Shown: piece by piece, positions 43,735 through 53,162 of the stretch | How positions within the stretch are numbered: the stretch's first letter is position 1 | Layout: each line of letters starts with the position of its first letter | DNA from: J054 sp965221985 | GTDB lineage: Bacteria > Pseudomonadota > Gammaproteobacteria > Steroidobacterales > GCA-2729495 | Assembly: GCA_965221985.1 (NCBI GenBank) | Contig: OZ244928.1 | Span: 3,509,948-3,573,947 of the forward strand | Length of the DNA stretch: 64,000 nt | Direction of reading: 5' to 3' | Notes under the pieces: generated by a model | The model's database searches: none | The model's input: the letters and a program-made list of their open reading frames with translations, nothing else | What the model was told of the DNA's origin: nothing | Position numbers and translations under genes: made by a program

Positions 43735-46521
43735 TTACGCCGCTATATGCTTTTCAAATTCGCAAGTCGCGTCATGATAAGTCTGGTTGGGTACATAGCT
43801 GGGCGCTCGATAACCGATATGCCCGTAACCACCCACCAAAGACGTCTTTTTCAATAGTCCGCCAGTCGGGATGGCTGAGCTAAAGTTTTCTCGGCCCTCG
43901 AACATCATCGGGTCCCAGCCGTGGTACATGAATAAAGTGCCCGTCTGGGTGCTGGAACTCACATGGGCCATGGCGATAAAACTACCATAGGAATTATGCA
44001 CTTTGATCAAGTCCCCATCGGCAACACCGCGTTGTTTGGCATCCTCGGGGTTGACGTAAACATCCGGCTCGCCGCGCTGGAGAGCCATCAGCAAGGTGTC
44101 ATCGCGGTACATACTATGGACACCGTGCCGTGCATGGCCCATGGTCAAACGCAGGCCATAGCCCTTCACGGCGAGCGGTGCTCGATGCTCCGGCAAGCCC
44201 TCACCCTCCTCCAAGAACCAATCATGGTCAAAATAGAACTGTTGCCGTCCCGTTAGCGTGTCATAGGGTTTCTTGTCGCGGGTACGCGCCAGCACGTAAT
44301 AGCTATAGGAAGAATTGGGACCGAATTGCACATCTTTGGAATCTTCCACACGCAACATGCCGTTTTGCTTTAACTCCCCGAAAGACATTTTCGAGATGCC
44401 CGGCGAATTTTGAATGATGTAGTCAGCGATTTGCCCTGAATTTTCTACCTTGAAGGGTTTGCCATCATCGCCAAACAAGGTAATGAACTGCTGATGCGCT
44501 TTGGCGTAATCTGACTCCACGGGCTGACCGAAGACTGTGTGCTTGATCGCTGGAACCGATCGGGCTTGGGCGCGGTCACTAATCGCCTTCATGAGCCGTT
44601 CCAAAGCCCGCCAGTCGTCAACGGATTCGCCAATAGGCGCTACGGCCTGGTCGATCACCTGTACGTAAGGCGTACGGCCCTCCATAACAAAATCTTCCCG
44701 TTCGTAATGATCGGCGATGGGCAGCACGTAATCCGAATACATGGCCGTGGCGCTCATATTCGGCGTCATGGTGACAATGGTTTCCAACTTCAGTAAGGCA
44801 CTGTCTCGCCAGCCCTTGCCCGTGGCACGCCAATTACCCGGGTTGTGCCCAGCCATGATCCCCATCTTCCACGGCACTTGTCCATAGTCGGGCAGCCATC
44901 CTTTGGCGATGGCCTGACGATAATTACTTTCGACATCATCAGCCAACTGGTCGCCATACACCTCGCGATTGGTCGCTTGATGATCAGCGTTGGCGTAATC
45001 CCAAATCGAAACAGCCGCCACCTTCAGGCGTGGCCCCACGCCGTTGAAGGCATACTTCAGCAAACCGTCGCCACGCGGCAACTGGGTGGTCTGCATGCCA
45101 CCACCCTCACGGCCGGTATTACCCGTTAAGGCGCACATTAACAACCAAGCGCGATGCAGCTTGTCGCCGTGTAGCCATTTACATGAACGGTAGCCTGCGA
45201 AAATCATGCCTGGCTTCGCGCTGGCAAACTTGCGCGCCACCTCGCGAATATTGTCGGCGTGCACACCCGTGGTTTCCTGGGCAAGCTCTGGCGTATAGCC
45301 TTGTAATAAATCGCGCGTGAGTTCGAAGACGGTGGTTACTTCGACTGAGCCCTTTGCCGTTGCAACGGTCCATCTCCCTTCCAGGGCTGGAACGGTATCG
45401 CCCAAGGCAATGCTCTGGTCCGTTTCCAACTCGGGACCGCGTCCCGCAGATTGGCCGAAACCCGTGGCGGCAGCGGCTTTGAGTTGGTCACTGGTTTCGT
45501 CCCAGACATAGAAACCGGTATCACCACCTTCCGCGCCCGGTTCCATGTCAGACAAACGTAAGAACTTACGGTTGTCCGTGCGCACCAAGAAGGGCAAGTC
45601 TGTTTGTTCACGCACATAGTCCCATTCGATGGCGCGATCGGCGATGATCACCTGCGCCATGGCTAAGGCCAAGGCCGTGTCTGTTCCGGGCTTTGGGTTC
45701 AGCCATTTCGAGGCATGCATCGAACTGGCGCTGAAGTCGGGCGAAATATTGACTACTTCGGTACCGTTGTATTTCGCCTCCCAGAAAAAATGCGCATCGG
45801 GTATGCGCGTTGCGGCCGGATTGCAGGCCCAAACTAGGCAGCATTTGCTCTTAAAGACCGCCGCCATATTGTCGCCCGGTAGCTCATAACCCAAGGTCAT
45901 ATAGGCACCAACGGGCAGATCCCCCACGCCGGCGAAGGTCTCAGGCACGACGACTCCAGTAATGTTCGCAAAGCGGAACAGCGAGCTGAAGGACGCTCGC
46001 TTTAAGGTCATCTGCGTGCCCATGGCCAAGCTGATGGATTCCGGACCATGCTCTTGAGCGTAGTCGATAAAGCGGTCGGCGATTTCGCTAGTGGCTTGCT
46101 CCCAGCTGATCCGCTCCCATTTTCCCTCGCCACGCTCACCGACGCGCTTCATGGGGTAGAGCACGCGTTGTTTACCGTACATGTATTTCGCGTGACGCAG
46201 GCCTTTTTGGCAACCTCGCGGCCCATAGTCCGGCGTGTCATCTCCTGAACGGCCGTACTCGCCCTGCTGTTCTTCGCGCCAAACGATACCGCTCTTCACG
46301 TAGACGTTCATGGCGCAGTGACCGGTACAATTCAGCCCGCGACTGCCGTGGACTACCTTGTCCCAGGTCCATTTCTCCCGCATGAGATCTTCCCAAGCCC
46401 CATAAGCCGAATCCTGGGAGTCTTGGGCCACGGCGGGCGCTGCATACTTCAAAGACAGGCCGGCTGCTAAGACACCGCCGCTCTGCAAAAATTCACGACG
46501 GTTTGCGCTGGTGCCGCTCAT
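43735..46521 (-). CDS. Type II DMSO-reductase-family molybdopterin catalytic subunit, Tat-exported
   Basis: A 928-residue protein with a Tat signal (NRREFLQSGG). The probable molybdenum ligand is D201 in VGDLPVGAY, matching the DLP aspartate of nitrate reductase and ethylbenzene dehydrogenase, so it is a type II enzyme. The iron-sulfur site has C65, C69 and C104, but the residue four before C65, normally His or Cys, is Arg (SRGLNCTGHC); H58 lies three residues further away. Molybdopterin contacts run through the C-terminal domain (MGHARHGVHSM, VADGDLIKVHNSYGS). Relatives hydroxylate hydrocarbons or oxidise dimethylsulfide, or reduce oxyanions, in the periplasm. The direction here is unknown. 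Confidence 0.87.
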   Translation of the reverse strand: MSGTSANRREFLQSGGVLAAGLSLKYAAPAVAQDSQDSAYGAWEDLMREKWTWDKVVHGSRGLNCTGHCAMNVYVKSGIVWREEQQGEYGRSGDDTPDYGPRGCQKGLRHAKYMYGKQRVLYPMKRVGERGEGKWERISWEQATSEIADRFIDYAQEHGPESISLAMGTQMTLKRASFSSLFRFANITGVVVPETFAGVGDLPVGAYMTLGYELPGDNMAAVFKSKCCLVWACNPAATRIPDAHFFWEAKYNGTEVVNISPDFSASSMHASKWLNPKPGTDTALALAMAQVIIADRAIEWDYVREQTDLPFLVRTDNRKFLRLSDMEPGAEGGDTGFYVWDETSDQLKAAAATGFGQSAGRGPELETDQSIALGDTVPALEGRWTVATAKGSVEVTTVFELTRDLLQGYTPELAQETTGVHADNIREVARKFASAKPGMIFAGYRSCKWLHGDKLHRAWLLMCALTGNTGREGGGMQTTQLPRGDGLLKYAFNGVGPRLKVAAVSIWDYANADHQATNREVYGDQLADDVESNYRQAIAKGWLPDYGQVPWKMGIMAGHNPGNWRATGKGWRDSALLKLETIVTMTPNMSATAMYSDYVLPIADHYEREDFVMEGRTPYVQVIDQAVAPIGESVDDWRALERLMKAISDRAQARSVPAIKHTVFGQPVESDYAKAHQQFITLFGDDGKPFKVENSGQIADYIIQNSPGISKMSFGELKQNGMLRVEDSKDVQFGPNSSYSYYVLARTRDKKPYDTLTGRQQFYFDHDWFLEEGEGLPEHRAPLAVKGYGLRLTMGHARHGVHSMYRDDTLLMALQRGEPDVYVNPEDAKQRGVADGDLIKVHNSYGSFIAMAHVSSSTQTGTLFMYHGWDPMMFEGRENFSSAIPTGGLLKKTSLVGGYGHIGYRAPSYVPNQTYHDATCEFEKHIAA

Positions 46522-46653
46522 TGTTTCCCTTCTCCCGTATCGTCAACATGCCTAGGCATGTTGATCCTAGGCCAGTCTGGCCAGGCCATGCAAACCAAGC
46601 TCATTCCACCGATGAAATAGACGGCACGGCTCGCGATTGCAGGTCCTAGGGCC

Positions 46654-47727
46654 CTAAATCAATCCGGCTTTGATCAGGCGTTCAATGTTATCGGCCTGAC
46701 GCTTGCGGAATACATCCCGGTTTGGCGGCTCTACGGTCTCGCCGTCATCCAGGAGGAAATTCGCGCGGTGAAAGTCGGCTTGCGCATAACTCTCGGCGAA
46801 TAGCCCATAGGCCTGCCGCGACAAGATATTGGCCATGCCCATGCGTCTACGCTCACGGCGCAAGGCACCGACATCCAACACAGCGTTTGCAGACATACTT
46901 TCGCCCCCCTGACCCGCCTCCGCCATGACTTCGCCATGCGGTCCGACGATCTTGGACATAGCGCTGCAGGTATAGGCCGGAATCGGAATATTGTCGATGC
47001 TGGCCGAGTTGGGAGAAACCACGTAGGCCATGTTTTCGACCGCCCGCGAACGGCGCGCCAGCTCCTTGATAGTGAGTTGCGGACTGCCCGGCTCACTGGT
47101 GGGATGGATAATAACTTCCGCACCCCGCATGACATGCATGCGGGTAAATTCCGGATATAGGATTTCCTCGGAAGCAATCATCGCGAGGTTGCCAATCTCG
47201 GTGCGGGCAACAGGAAATACGCCGTCGAGGCCATAGATGTCCAAATATTTGTCCCAAACATCATGGGGCGTGGGCTCGAAACTGGAGGTCAGCCGACGAT
47301 ACCGAAGAATGACATCTCCGCTCGGACCAATAATGAAGCAAACCTGAAAATAGAGGCTGGGGAAGTTAGGGTCCACTTCATAAACATTGCCCGCCAGATA
47401 AATGTCATTATCTTGCGCAATTTTGCCCAAGGCTTCGTACTCGGGACCGTCATAGTCAAAACAGGCTTTTTCTCGCCATTCCGCAGGCGACTCTTTCATC
47501 GGGAAGCCCGTCACGGCGTACTCGGGCAAAGCAACGATCTTTACCGGCACACCATAAAACCAGTCCATGAAATTAGTGGCGGTCGTGGTATAGCCGCCAA
47601 TCGTCTCGATGCTCTGGGCGATTCTAGCTCGCGCCGTAGCTCGATCGTGACAAAGATTCACACCATTGCAGGCGAGCTGAAGCGCCACGGCAATAAATTC
47701 TGGCCCGGCAGCAGATTCATCGGACAT
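46654..47727 (-). CDS. Nitrilase-fold protein with non-canonical catalytic triad
   Basis: A 357-residue protein from ATG 47727 (AAAGGA upstream). The carbon-nitrogen hydrolase fold is clear: VALPEYAVTG gives the glutamate E69, and the block before YPEFTRMHVMRGAEVIIHPT is the catalytic-nucleophile region. But the nucleophile position reads IASEE, with Ser (S186) in place of Cys, and the YRK lysine is arginine (R145 in RYRRLT). With E-R-S in place of E-K-C it may be a pseudoenzyme or have a different chemistry. It is upstream of and co-oriented with the molybdoenzyme genes by 132 bases. Confidence 0.8.
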   Translation of the reverse strand: MSDESAAGPEFIAVALQLACNGVNLCHDRATARARIAQSIETIGGYTTTATNFMDWFYGVPVKIVALPEYAVTGFPMKESPAEWREKACFDYDGPEYEALGKIAQDNDIYLAGNVYEVDPNFPSLYFQVCFIIGPSGDVILRYRRLTSSFEPTPHDVWDKYLDIYGLDGVFPVARTEIGNLAMIASEEILYPEFTRMHVMRGAEVIIHPTSEPGSPQLTIKELARRSRAVENMAYVVSPNSASIDNIPIPAYTCSAMSKIVGPHGEVMAEAGQGGESMSANAVLDVGALRRERRRMGMANILSRQAYGLFAESYAQADFHRANFLLDDGETVEPPNRDVFRKRQADNIERLIKAGLI

Positions 47728-47916
47728 GGATAGATCCTTTCGTGTTAGCACGCGGGTTTTTGAGCCGCGCTTATTCTTAAATACAACCCAGTATAGGAAG
47801 GCGAGCGGATGCACATGCCGACCTTAAAGCCGGGCGTCCGCGTGTCAGCCGCCCCGAGACTTCTCAATATGGCCTGGCCAGCATTCCGTTAGCATGGGAG
47901 CCAGGCGGTATATTTT

Positions 47917-48663
47917 ATGAGTCAGAAAGAATCGTCCCAGCAATGGGGCCAAGCCAACATGCGCCCAACGCTCAACGGCACCGGATTCATGTTTGAAATA
48001 CTCGACGACTACGCGAAAGAGTTCATTGCGTATTCGTCGCGCTGTGATGGGCCCGTTTTGGAAATTGGCTGCGCCTTTGGTGTAGCTACCCTGCCGGCTT
48101 TGGCCGCGGGTGCGCAAATCGTGGCCTGTGACATGGGCCAAGCACATCTCGACATTCTGCAAGAGAACGTGCCGGACGAGCAGCGCGAAAATCTTCAGTG
48201 CGTACAAGGCGCATTGCCCATGATCGATTTTCCCACGGGACAATTCAGCGCGGTGCTATGCTCGCGCGTCCTACACTTTCTAGATGGTGCGGCGGTGGAC
48301 GCCTCGCTTAGAAAAATGCACACCTGGCTGAAACCTGGTGGTCGCTTGTATCTAGTGGCCGATACGCCCTACGGCATCTGGCGAAAGTACATCCCGGTGT
48401 TCGACGCAAAGCGAGCCCGTGGTGATCGCTGGCCGGGCCTGATGATCGGCCTGGAAAATTATCTGCCGCAGGTACCGGCGGATCGTAGCATTGATGGTCC
48501 GCCATTCATGAATCTGCTGGATCCTGAACTGCTGGAACGCAGCTGTCGAGACGCCGGCTTTGAAGTCGAACGCGTAAGTTTCATAGACCGAGGAGATTTT
48601 CAGGGACTAGGGCGCATGGATGGGCGTGAGAACGCCGGCATTCTGGCAAGCAAGCCGGTTTGA
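47917..48663 (+). CDS. Class I SAM-dependent methyltransferase
   Basis: A 248-residue protein. The SAM-binding motif I is VLEIGCAFGVATLPALAAG, followed by ACDMGQAHLDIL (motif II acidic residue) and GQFSAVLCSRVLHFLDG (post-motif strands). The C-terminal half has the usual methyltransferase seven-strand pattern and a long substrate-binding segment. It lies divergent from the nitrilase-like gene. The substrate cannot be inferred. Confidence 0.82.
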   Translation: MSQKESSQQWGQANMRPTLNGTGFMFEILDDYAKEFIAYSSRCDGPVLEIGCAFGVATLPALAAGAQIVACDMGQAHLDILQENVPDEQRENLQCVQGALPMIDFPTGQFSAVLCSRVLHFLDGAAVDASLRKMHTWLKPGGRLYLVADTPYGIWRKYIPVFDAKRARGDRWPGLMIGLENYLPQVPADRSIDGPPFMNLLDPELLERSCRDAGFEVERVSFIDRGDFQGLGRMDGRENAGILASKPV

Positions 48664-48670
48664 ATTCGAC

Positions 48671-49222
48671 CTATTCAGCGTCCACAACGGCGGCCAACAA
48701 CGCACGCACAGGACCAGCGGCTGCTTCGACATCCGCTGACAACAACGATAGGTATGCGACCAAATTGCGGGCCGCTTCGGCGGCTACGTCCACATTTTCG
48801 GGACGCTTGAGATCTCTGGACCAACAGTAAAGTAAAGCTTGTTCAAGGCGCTCCGCGGCCAATTCAAGTTCTGCTAACTGCCGTCGCATGAACTTCGCCG
48901 GCTCTGGTACATCGTCCGTGGGCTGTTTTCGGCGAAGCCCGCGCAGTACTTGAATGACACTACCCTGCAAATCTGCCGTGACAGCCACACAGTCGCGCAA
49001 CTCTGATAACTGCAAGCGTCCGGGCCCGGCGAGGGCCGACCATTTACAAAAAAGCAACATATTGACGTCTGCGGCAAACTGATCTTGCAGTTCGAGACAG
49101 GCGGTACTAACCGATGCTTGAGAATAGAGGCGTGTGGAGAATCTCCAGAACGGATTGTCTAGCAGGCTGGCATCGGCGGATTTGTGCATGGGGATAAAAT
49201 CAGTACATGGCTGATGGAGCAT
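48671..49222 (-). CDS. TIGR02444/DUF2390-family protein
   Basis: Up to 183 residues; an in-frame ATG at 49189 is an equally good start and neither has a strong ribosome binding site. The body matches the TIGR02444 family: NPFWRFSTRLYSQASVSTACLELQDQFAADVNMLLFCKW and a helical remainder. This family is common in gammaproteobacteria and has no known function. It is convergent with the methyltransferase gene, 7 bases apart. Confidence 0.75.
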   Translation of the reverse strand: MLHQPCTDFIPMHKSADASLLDNPFWRFSTRLYSQASVSTACLELQDQFAADVNMLLFCKWSALAGPGRLQLSELRDCVAVTADLQGSVIQVLRGLRRKQPTDDVPEPAKFMRRQLAELELAAERLEQALLYCWSRDLKRPENVDVAAEAARNLVAYLSLLSADVEAAAGPVRALLAAVVDAE

Positions 49223-49264
49223 GGACGCAAGGAGACTAGCATGCGCTTGCCGAGCGCATAAAAA

Positions 49265-49297
49265 AACGGCCCGAGCATGAAAAATATGTTCGGGCCG
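49265..49297 (-). terminator. Rho-independent terminator of the PEP-CTERM gene
   Basis: A 9-bp stem ACGGCCCGA/TCGGGCCGT, extended inward by weaker pairs, with an A-rich loop. On the minus strand it is followed by seven T residues. It lies about 40 bases past the PEP-CTERM stop. Confidence 0.85.
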
Positions 49298-49335
49298 TGC
49301 GGATCCATCTTCTAGCGATCCAGTAACTCTTACCC

Positions 49336-49968
49336 TCAGGCCATAGTCTGCGAACTCGCTCGTCGGCGACGGTAGGCTACGCTGGCCCCCATCAATCCAG
49401 CAAATAACACGCTCACCATTCCGGGTTCGGGCAAACTAATTTCCTGGCCTTTGCCATACAGGTCAATGCCCTTGCCTTCGCGCTCACGGCATTCACTGTC
49501 AGTGCAATAGTAAGTCGTATCGTTCTGGCCCCACAGAATCAAATGCTCGCCGGTAACCTGATTGATCGCCAGTTGCTCAAAATAAAATGTTCCCAGGGCC
49601 TCTAGCGTGAGATACCACAAAGGCATTTCATCAGCCGAGTAATAGCTGCCTCCGAGGCTACCGCCAATTACAGCATGGCCAGCTATTTCGCCGGTAATGC
49701 CGGTCAACATCGTGCCGTCCCATTCACCCTGAAGTTGGCCGCCAATCTTATCGGGCGTGCCACCACACATATAGAGGAAGTCTCTAATGCCATCATGATT
49801 CACATCACCGCCGCCGGATCCTCGGCAAGAAGTGGCTTTGTGCATTGCGGAGGCGGAAAATCCGTCCTTCTTGTAGGAGCCAATGTCGTAAGTCATGGCT
49901 ACCGCAAAAGCTGCATTGTTCGCGAGGCCAAGCAAAAGAAACGATATGGCTAGTCTTAGAATGTGCAT
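49336..49968 (-). CDS. PEP-CTERM sorted exported protein
   Basis: A 210-residue protein. ATG 49968 is preferred: it opens a signal peptide (MHILRLAISFLLLGL...AFA) and has GGGAG upstream. The C-terminus is a PEP-CTERM tripartite signal: LPEPGMVSVLFAGLMG, a hydrophobic stretch, then YRRRRAS. Such proteins are cut by exosortase and displayed or released with exopolysaccharide. The middle part (GGDVNHDGIRDFLYMCGG) resembles a calcium-binding or VCBS-like strand. No exosortase gene is in the window. Confidence 0.85.
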   Translation of the reverse strand: MHILRLAISFLLLGLANNAAFAVAMTYDIGSYKKDGFSASAMHKATSCRGSGGGDVNHDGIRDFLYMCGGTPDKIGGQLQGEWDGTMLTGITGEIAGHAVIGGSLGGSYYSADEMPLWYLTLEALGTFYFEQLAINQVTGEHLILWGQNDTTYYCTDSECREREGKGIDLYGKGQEISLPEPGMVSVLFAGLMGASVAYRRRRASSQTMA

Positions 49969-50376
49969 TGTGACAAATCTCCCTATCTGCAGATCGTCGT
50001 CCGTAACGAGTGCTAGTAATAATGCAAGAGGCATGCCAATTTATAACCCATTGTTTCTATTAGATTAAAAATCTTCGCCTTCGAACGCTGTCAATTTCAT
50101 CGACAGGGAAATATGTGAAGCAGACCATCAATTTCGGCCTATATAAGGGAAGCTATGTGATTGCCATCACAATATTTCCCGGCCTAAAGAAATTATGTTT
50201 AACAGCGAGACAGAATTGAAGCCGACTTAGATGTAAAGAATTTCTTCGCAGCCTATAAGCTAGCGAATCCGCCATAACGTGAAGCAAGCAACAAACCTAG
50301 ACCCGCGCCGATGCTAGGTTTCTAGCAATAGCTATGCGTGTAATTGGGCGCACGCGGGTCTAGTTGGTCATTTACC
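49969..50376. promoter_or_regulatory. Divergent intergenic region, PEP-CTERM versus kinase-TonB
   Basis: About 400 AT-rich bases between divergent starts. No gene and no convincing -35/-10 pair was found. Confidence 0.35.
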
Positions 50377-53151
50377 ATGTCGTTGGATTTAGTAGAGCAA
50401 AAACGCGCTATTAGCCTGCGCGAGTTCGAGGAGGTCTTCACTGACTTTCTTGCTGGGCATGTCAGTGTCGCTCAGCTCCAAACGGCGCTAGTCGAAGTTC
50501 TAAACACCAACGCCGGCGAGCTAGGTGAAATCCAAGACCAAGTAGATGGCGCCATGCGCGCCGGACGTCTACCGGAGCAAACCTGGGAGCAACTAAACCG
50601 CAGCATTGACCAAGCACGCGCCGAACAACGGGCCAAGAAAACCGCTAGCGGCTCACCAGCAAACACTCAGAATGTTGACCCCCCTGTCCTGACACGCCGG
50701 GCAACACAATCCGACATTGATGCGGAAATCACCGAAACACCATTCGCCGACGATCTGGCCGACGTCCAATCCAGCGGCGCGTGGGCCGGTAACAAAGTCC
50801 CAACCGCAGCGGCGACCGGCGTCCATCGAATCAAGTCAGCAGCAGGAACGAACCAAGTTGGAACCGACGGGCAACTTCCGCCGGGCACGGTGCTCTGTGA
50901 TCGATACGTGCTCGTGTCACAAAGTGCAAAGGGCAACATGGGCCGCGTCTATAAGGCGCTAGACCGTCACAGGAAAGAATCTGGCGCTGCGTCTCCCTGG
51001 GTTGCGGCAAAACTGATTAATCCGGCCTTCGGTTCCCGCAAAGACGCCATACAGGCGCTGGAGCAAGAAGCCATTCATGGGAGCAAACTCGATCATCCCA
51101 ATGTGGTTCGCAGCTACGACTTCAATCAGGACGGCGAGCTCTACTTTATCTGTATGGAGTGGCTGGAAGGTGAGTCCCTGCGGATGTTGTTAGACCGCGC
51201 GGGCGACGAGGCGCTCGCCCACAATCAAGGACTGCGGATCATTAAAGCTATTGCACAGGGCTTGGATCACGCTCACAGCCGCGGTGTTATCCACGCAGAC
51301 ATAAAACCGGCCAATGTCTTTTTGACGCAGTCGGGCGACGTCAAAATACTGGATTTCGGAATCGGGCGTGCTGTCGACAGCAAAATCCTGCTCACCCAAG
51401 CCCGCACGCCCGCCTATGCCAGTTGTGAGGTACTGGAAGGCGAGGCAGCACTGGCAACGGATGACCTGTTCTCCCTTGGAGTACTGGCATATCGAATCCT
51501 GTCTGGGCGGCGACCCTTTGGCGCAATGAATGCCTTAGAAGCCGAGGCATCTCCACAAGATCTACAGCCCATAGACGAACTGCCGCCACACCAATGGCGT
51601 GCGCTCGAAGAGGCCCTGGCATGGCGCAGGAGCGACCGCACTGCCGATGTGGACTCTTTTATCGCGGGTTTCTTCGGTCACGAAGAAATTGTGATGGAAA
51701 CCCACGACCCCTTACCCGTCCATAGCCTCGACGAAGCTGACAGCCCCGCCTTTAGCAGCGCGTCAAAAGAATCTGAAACGCCGAACAAGATTGAGCGTGT
51801 TTTTGCGGCCACTGGGCCTCTGCGATCCACCGAGGCAACAATCGGCCCAGCGAACCCGATCGCATCGGCGCCCGACGCCCCTGCATATCTACAAAAAGCA
51901 AAGTGGCCCGCACTGGCCGCCGGCGTTGTGGGATTGGTGCTCGTCGGCACGATTGCTTTGCTCAGTCAGGACAAGCCAGATCCGAGCGCGGCTGCTAAAC
52001 CCAGCGTCAGCGAGGACGGCTGGACCGCAAGCAGTGACTCAACGACGCTAGAAGAAGTTAGCGTTGTGCAATTTACACGCATCGACGCAGACGAAGCTCT
52101 TCCGTTATCCGAAGCAGGGGGCAATACGACAGCGACTAGCCCGACAACTCCCTTAGTCTCAGCAGACAAGCCTCATAATGCCAGCCAAGAAACTACTGAA
52201 GACTTCAGCGGCCCGGAAACTGATGCCTCGGGAACGAGAGTACAGGCCAGTGTTGCCAATCAACAAGCTTTTGAAGAAACGAATCGATCCAAGCAAGTCG
52301 TGGGCGAGAGCCGCGGGATAGAAGCTACCCCGGCGGAGGCATCATTGCCCCTTGAGAATACTGAATCGCTGGTCACGGCGACAGCGGCAGCTGAAAGTAA
52401 CCAGAAACCTAAAGAAGCCACGAGTGTTGAGCCCGCAGTGGCAACGGCCGCGGGTACAGGGCTACCTTCGATGGTTCAAACACCACAGAACAAGCTGCCA
52501 AGTGAGCAAGTTGCGGTTACCGACGGCCGCGCCGAAGCAACGTCGCAAATCCAGTCCTTGCCCCTTGCCCGTACTGAGCCGGTAGCTGCGGAAGTATCAG
52601 CCGACTCGGCGATCACGACCAGCGACGGCGCCGAGACGTTTACCGAAACCCCGAACACAACTGCCGCCGCGCTAGGAACAAAAACGGATAGTGGAAGTCT
52701 CGTGCCGTCCGCAGAGCCAGTCCTCGCCTCCACCATCGAGACGGCCATGGTGGCACCGGGCGACGGTACGGATTCACCTGAACCCGCACTGCAATCGGAT
52801 GAGCCGCTCAGTACGATTGACGATTCAACACCCCAGAAGCCTAAACGCCCTACTGAATTAGCCACACCGTCCATCGAAGCACTGCCGCTATCAGCCCTCG
52901 AATTCGAGCGATATGTCGAACCGCGCATACCTCGCCGTGCTGCGGCCCGCGGTATTACGGGCTGGGTGAATCTAGAGTTCAACATTACCGCCACAGGTGA
53001 GACCATAGACATCGTTGTGGTCGACTCAGAACCCGCCGACGTTTTTACCAACGCGGCCCTACGCGCTGTTGAGCGCTGGCGATTCAAGCCGCGAATTGTT
53101 GCTGGAGAAATGGTGCCTACCCGCAGCAATGTGCGCTTGAGATTCGAATAA
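50377..53151 (+). CDS. Ser/Thr protein kinase fused to a TonB C-terminal domain
   Basis: A 924-residue protein. ATG 50377 is preferred over a TTG 33 bases upstream. Residues 1-90 are a helical N-terminal region. The kinase domain (~175-430) has the G-loop GNMGRVYKA, K212 in VAAKL, catalytic HADIKPAN (D308, N313) and DFGIG (D326). A single transmembrane segment lies at about 509-528 (WPALAAGVVGLVLVGTIALL). A long Thr/Ala/Glu-rich linker then leads to a TonB C-terminal domain (~836-924) with PRIPRRAAARGITGWVNLEF and the closing pattern RWRFKPR. It could phosphorylate partners and engage TonB boxes or energy transduction. No ExbB/ExbD genes are adjacent. Confidence 0.85.
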   Translation: MSLDLVEQKRAISLREFEEVFTDFLAGHVSVAQLQTALVEVLNTNAGELGEIQDQVDGAMRAGRLPEQTWEQLNRSIDQARAEQRAKKTASGSPANTQNVDPPVLTRRATQSDIDAEITETPFADDLADVQSSGAWAGNKVPTAAATGVHRIKSAAGTNQVGTDGQLPPGTVLCDRYVLVSQSAKGNMGRVYKALDRHRKESGAASPWVAAKLINPAFGSRKDAIQALEQEAIHGSKLDHPNVVRSYDFNQDGELYFICMEWLEGESLRMLLDRAGDEALAHNQGLRIIKAIAQGLDHAHSRGVIHADIKPANVFLTQSGDVKILDFGIGRAVDSKILLTQARTPAYASCEVLEGEAALATDDLFSLGVLAYRILSGRRPFGAMNALEAEASPQDLQPIDELPPHQWRALEEALAWRRSDRTADVDSFIAGFFGHEEIVMETHDPLPVHSLDEADSPAFSSASKESETPNKIERVFAATGPLRSTEATIGPANPIASAPDAPAYLQKAKWPALAAGVVGLVLVGTIALLSQDKPDPSAAAKPSVSEDGWTASSDSTTLEEVSVVQFTRIDADEALPLSEAGGNTTATSPTTPLVSADKPHNASQETTEDFSGPETDASGTRVQASVANQQAFEETNRSKQVVGESRGIEATPAEASLPLENTESLVTATAAAESNQKPKEATSVEPAVATAAGTGLPSMVQTPQNKLPSEQVAVTDGRAEATSQIQSLPLARTEPVAAEVSADSAITTSDGAETFTETPNTTAAALGTKTDSGSLVPSAEPVLASTIETAMVAPGDGTDSPEPALQSDEPLSTIDDSTPQKPKRPTELATPSIEALPLSALEFERYVEPRIPRRAAARGITGWVNLEFNITATGETIDIVVVDSEPADVFTNAALRAVERWRFKPRIVAGEMVPTRSNVRLRFE

Positions 53152-53162
53152 ATCTTAGCGGG

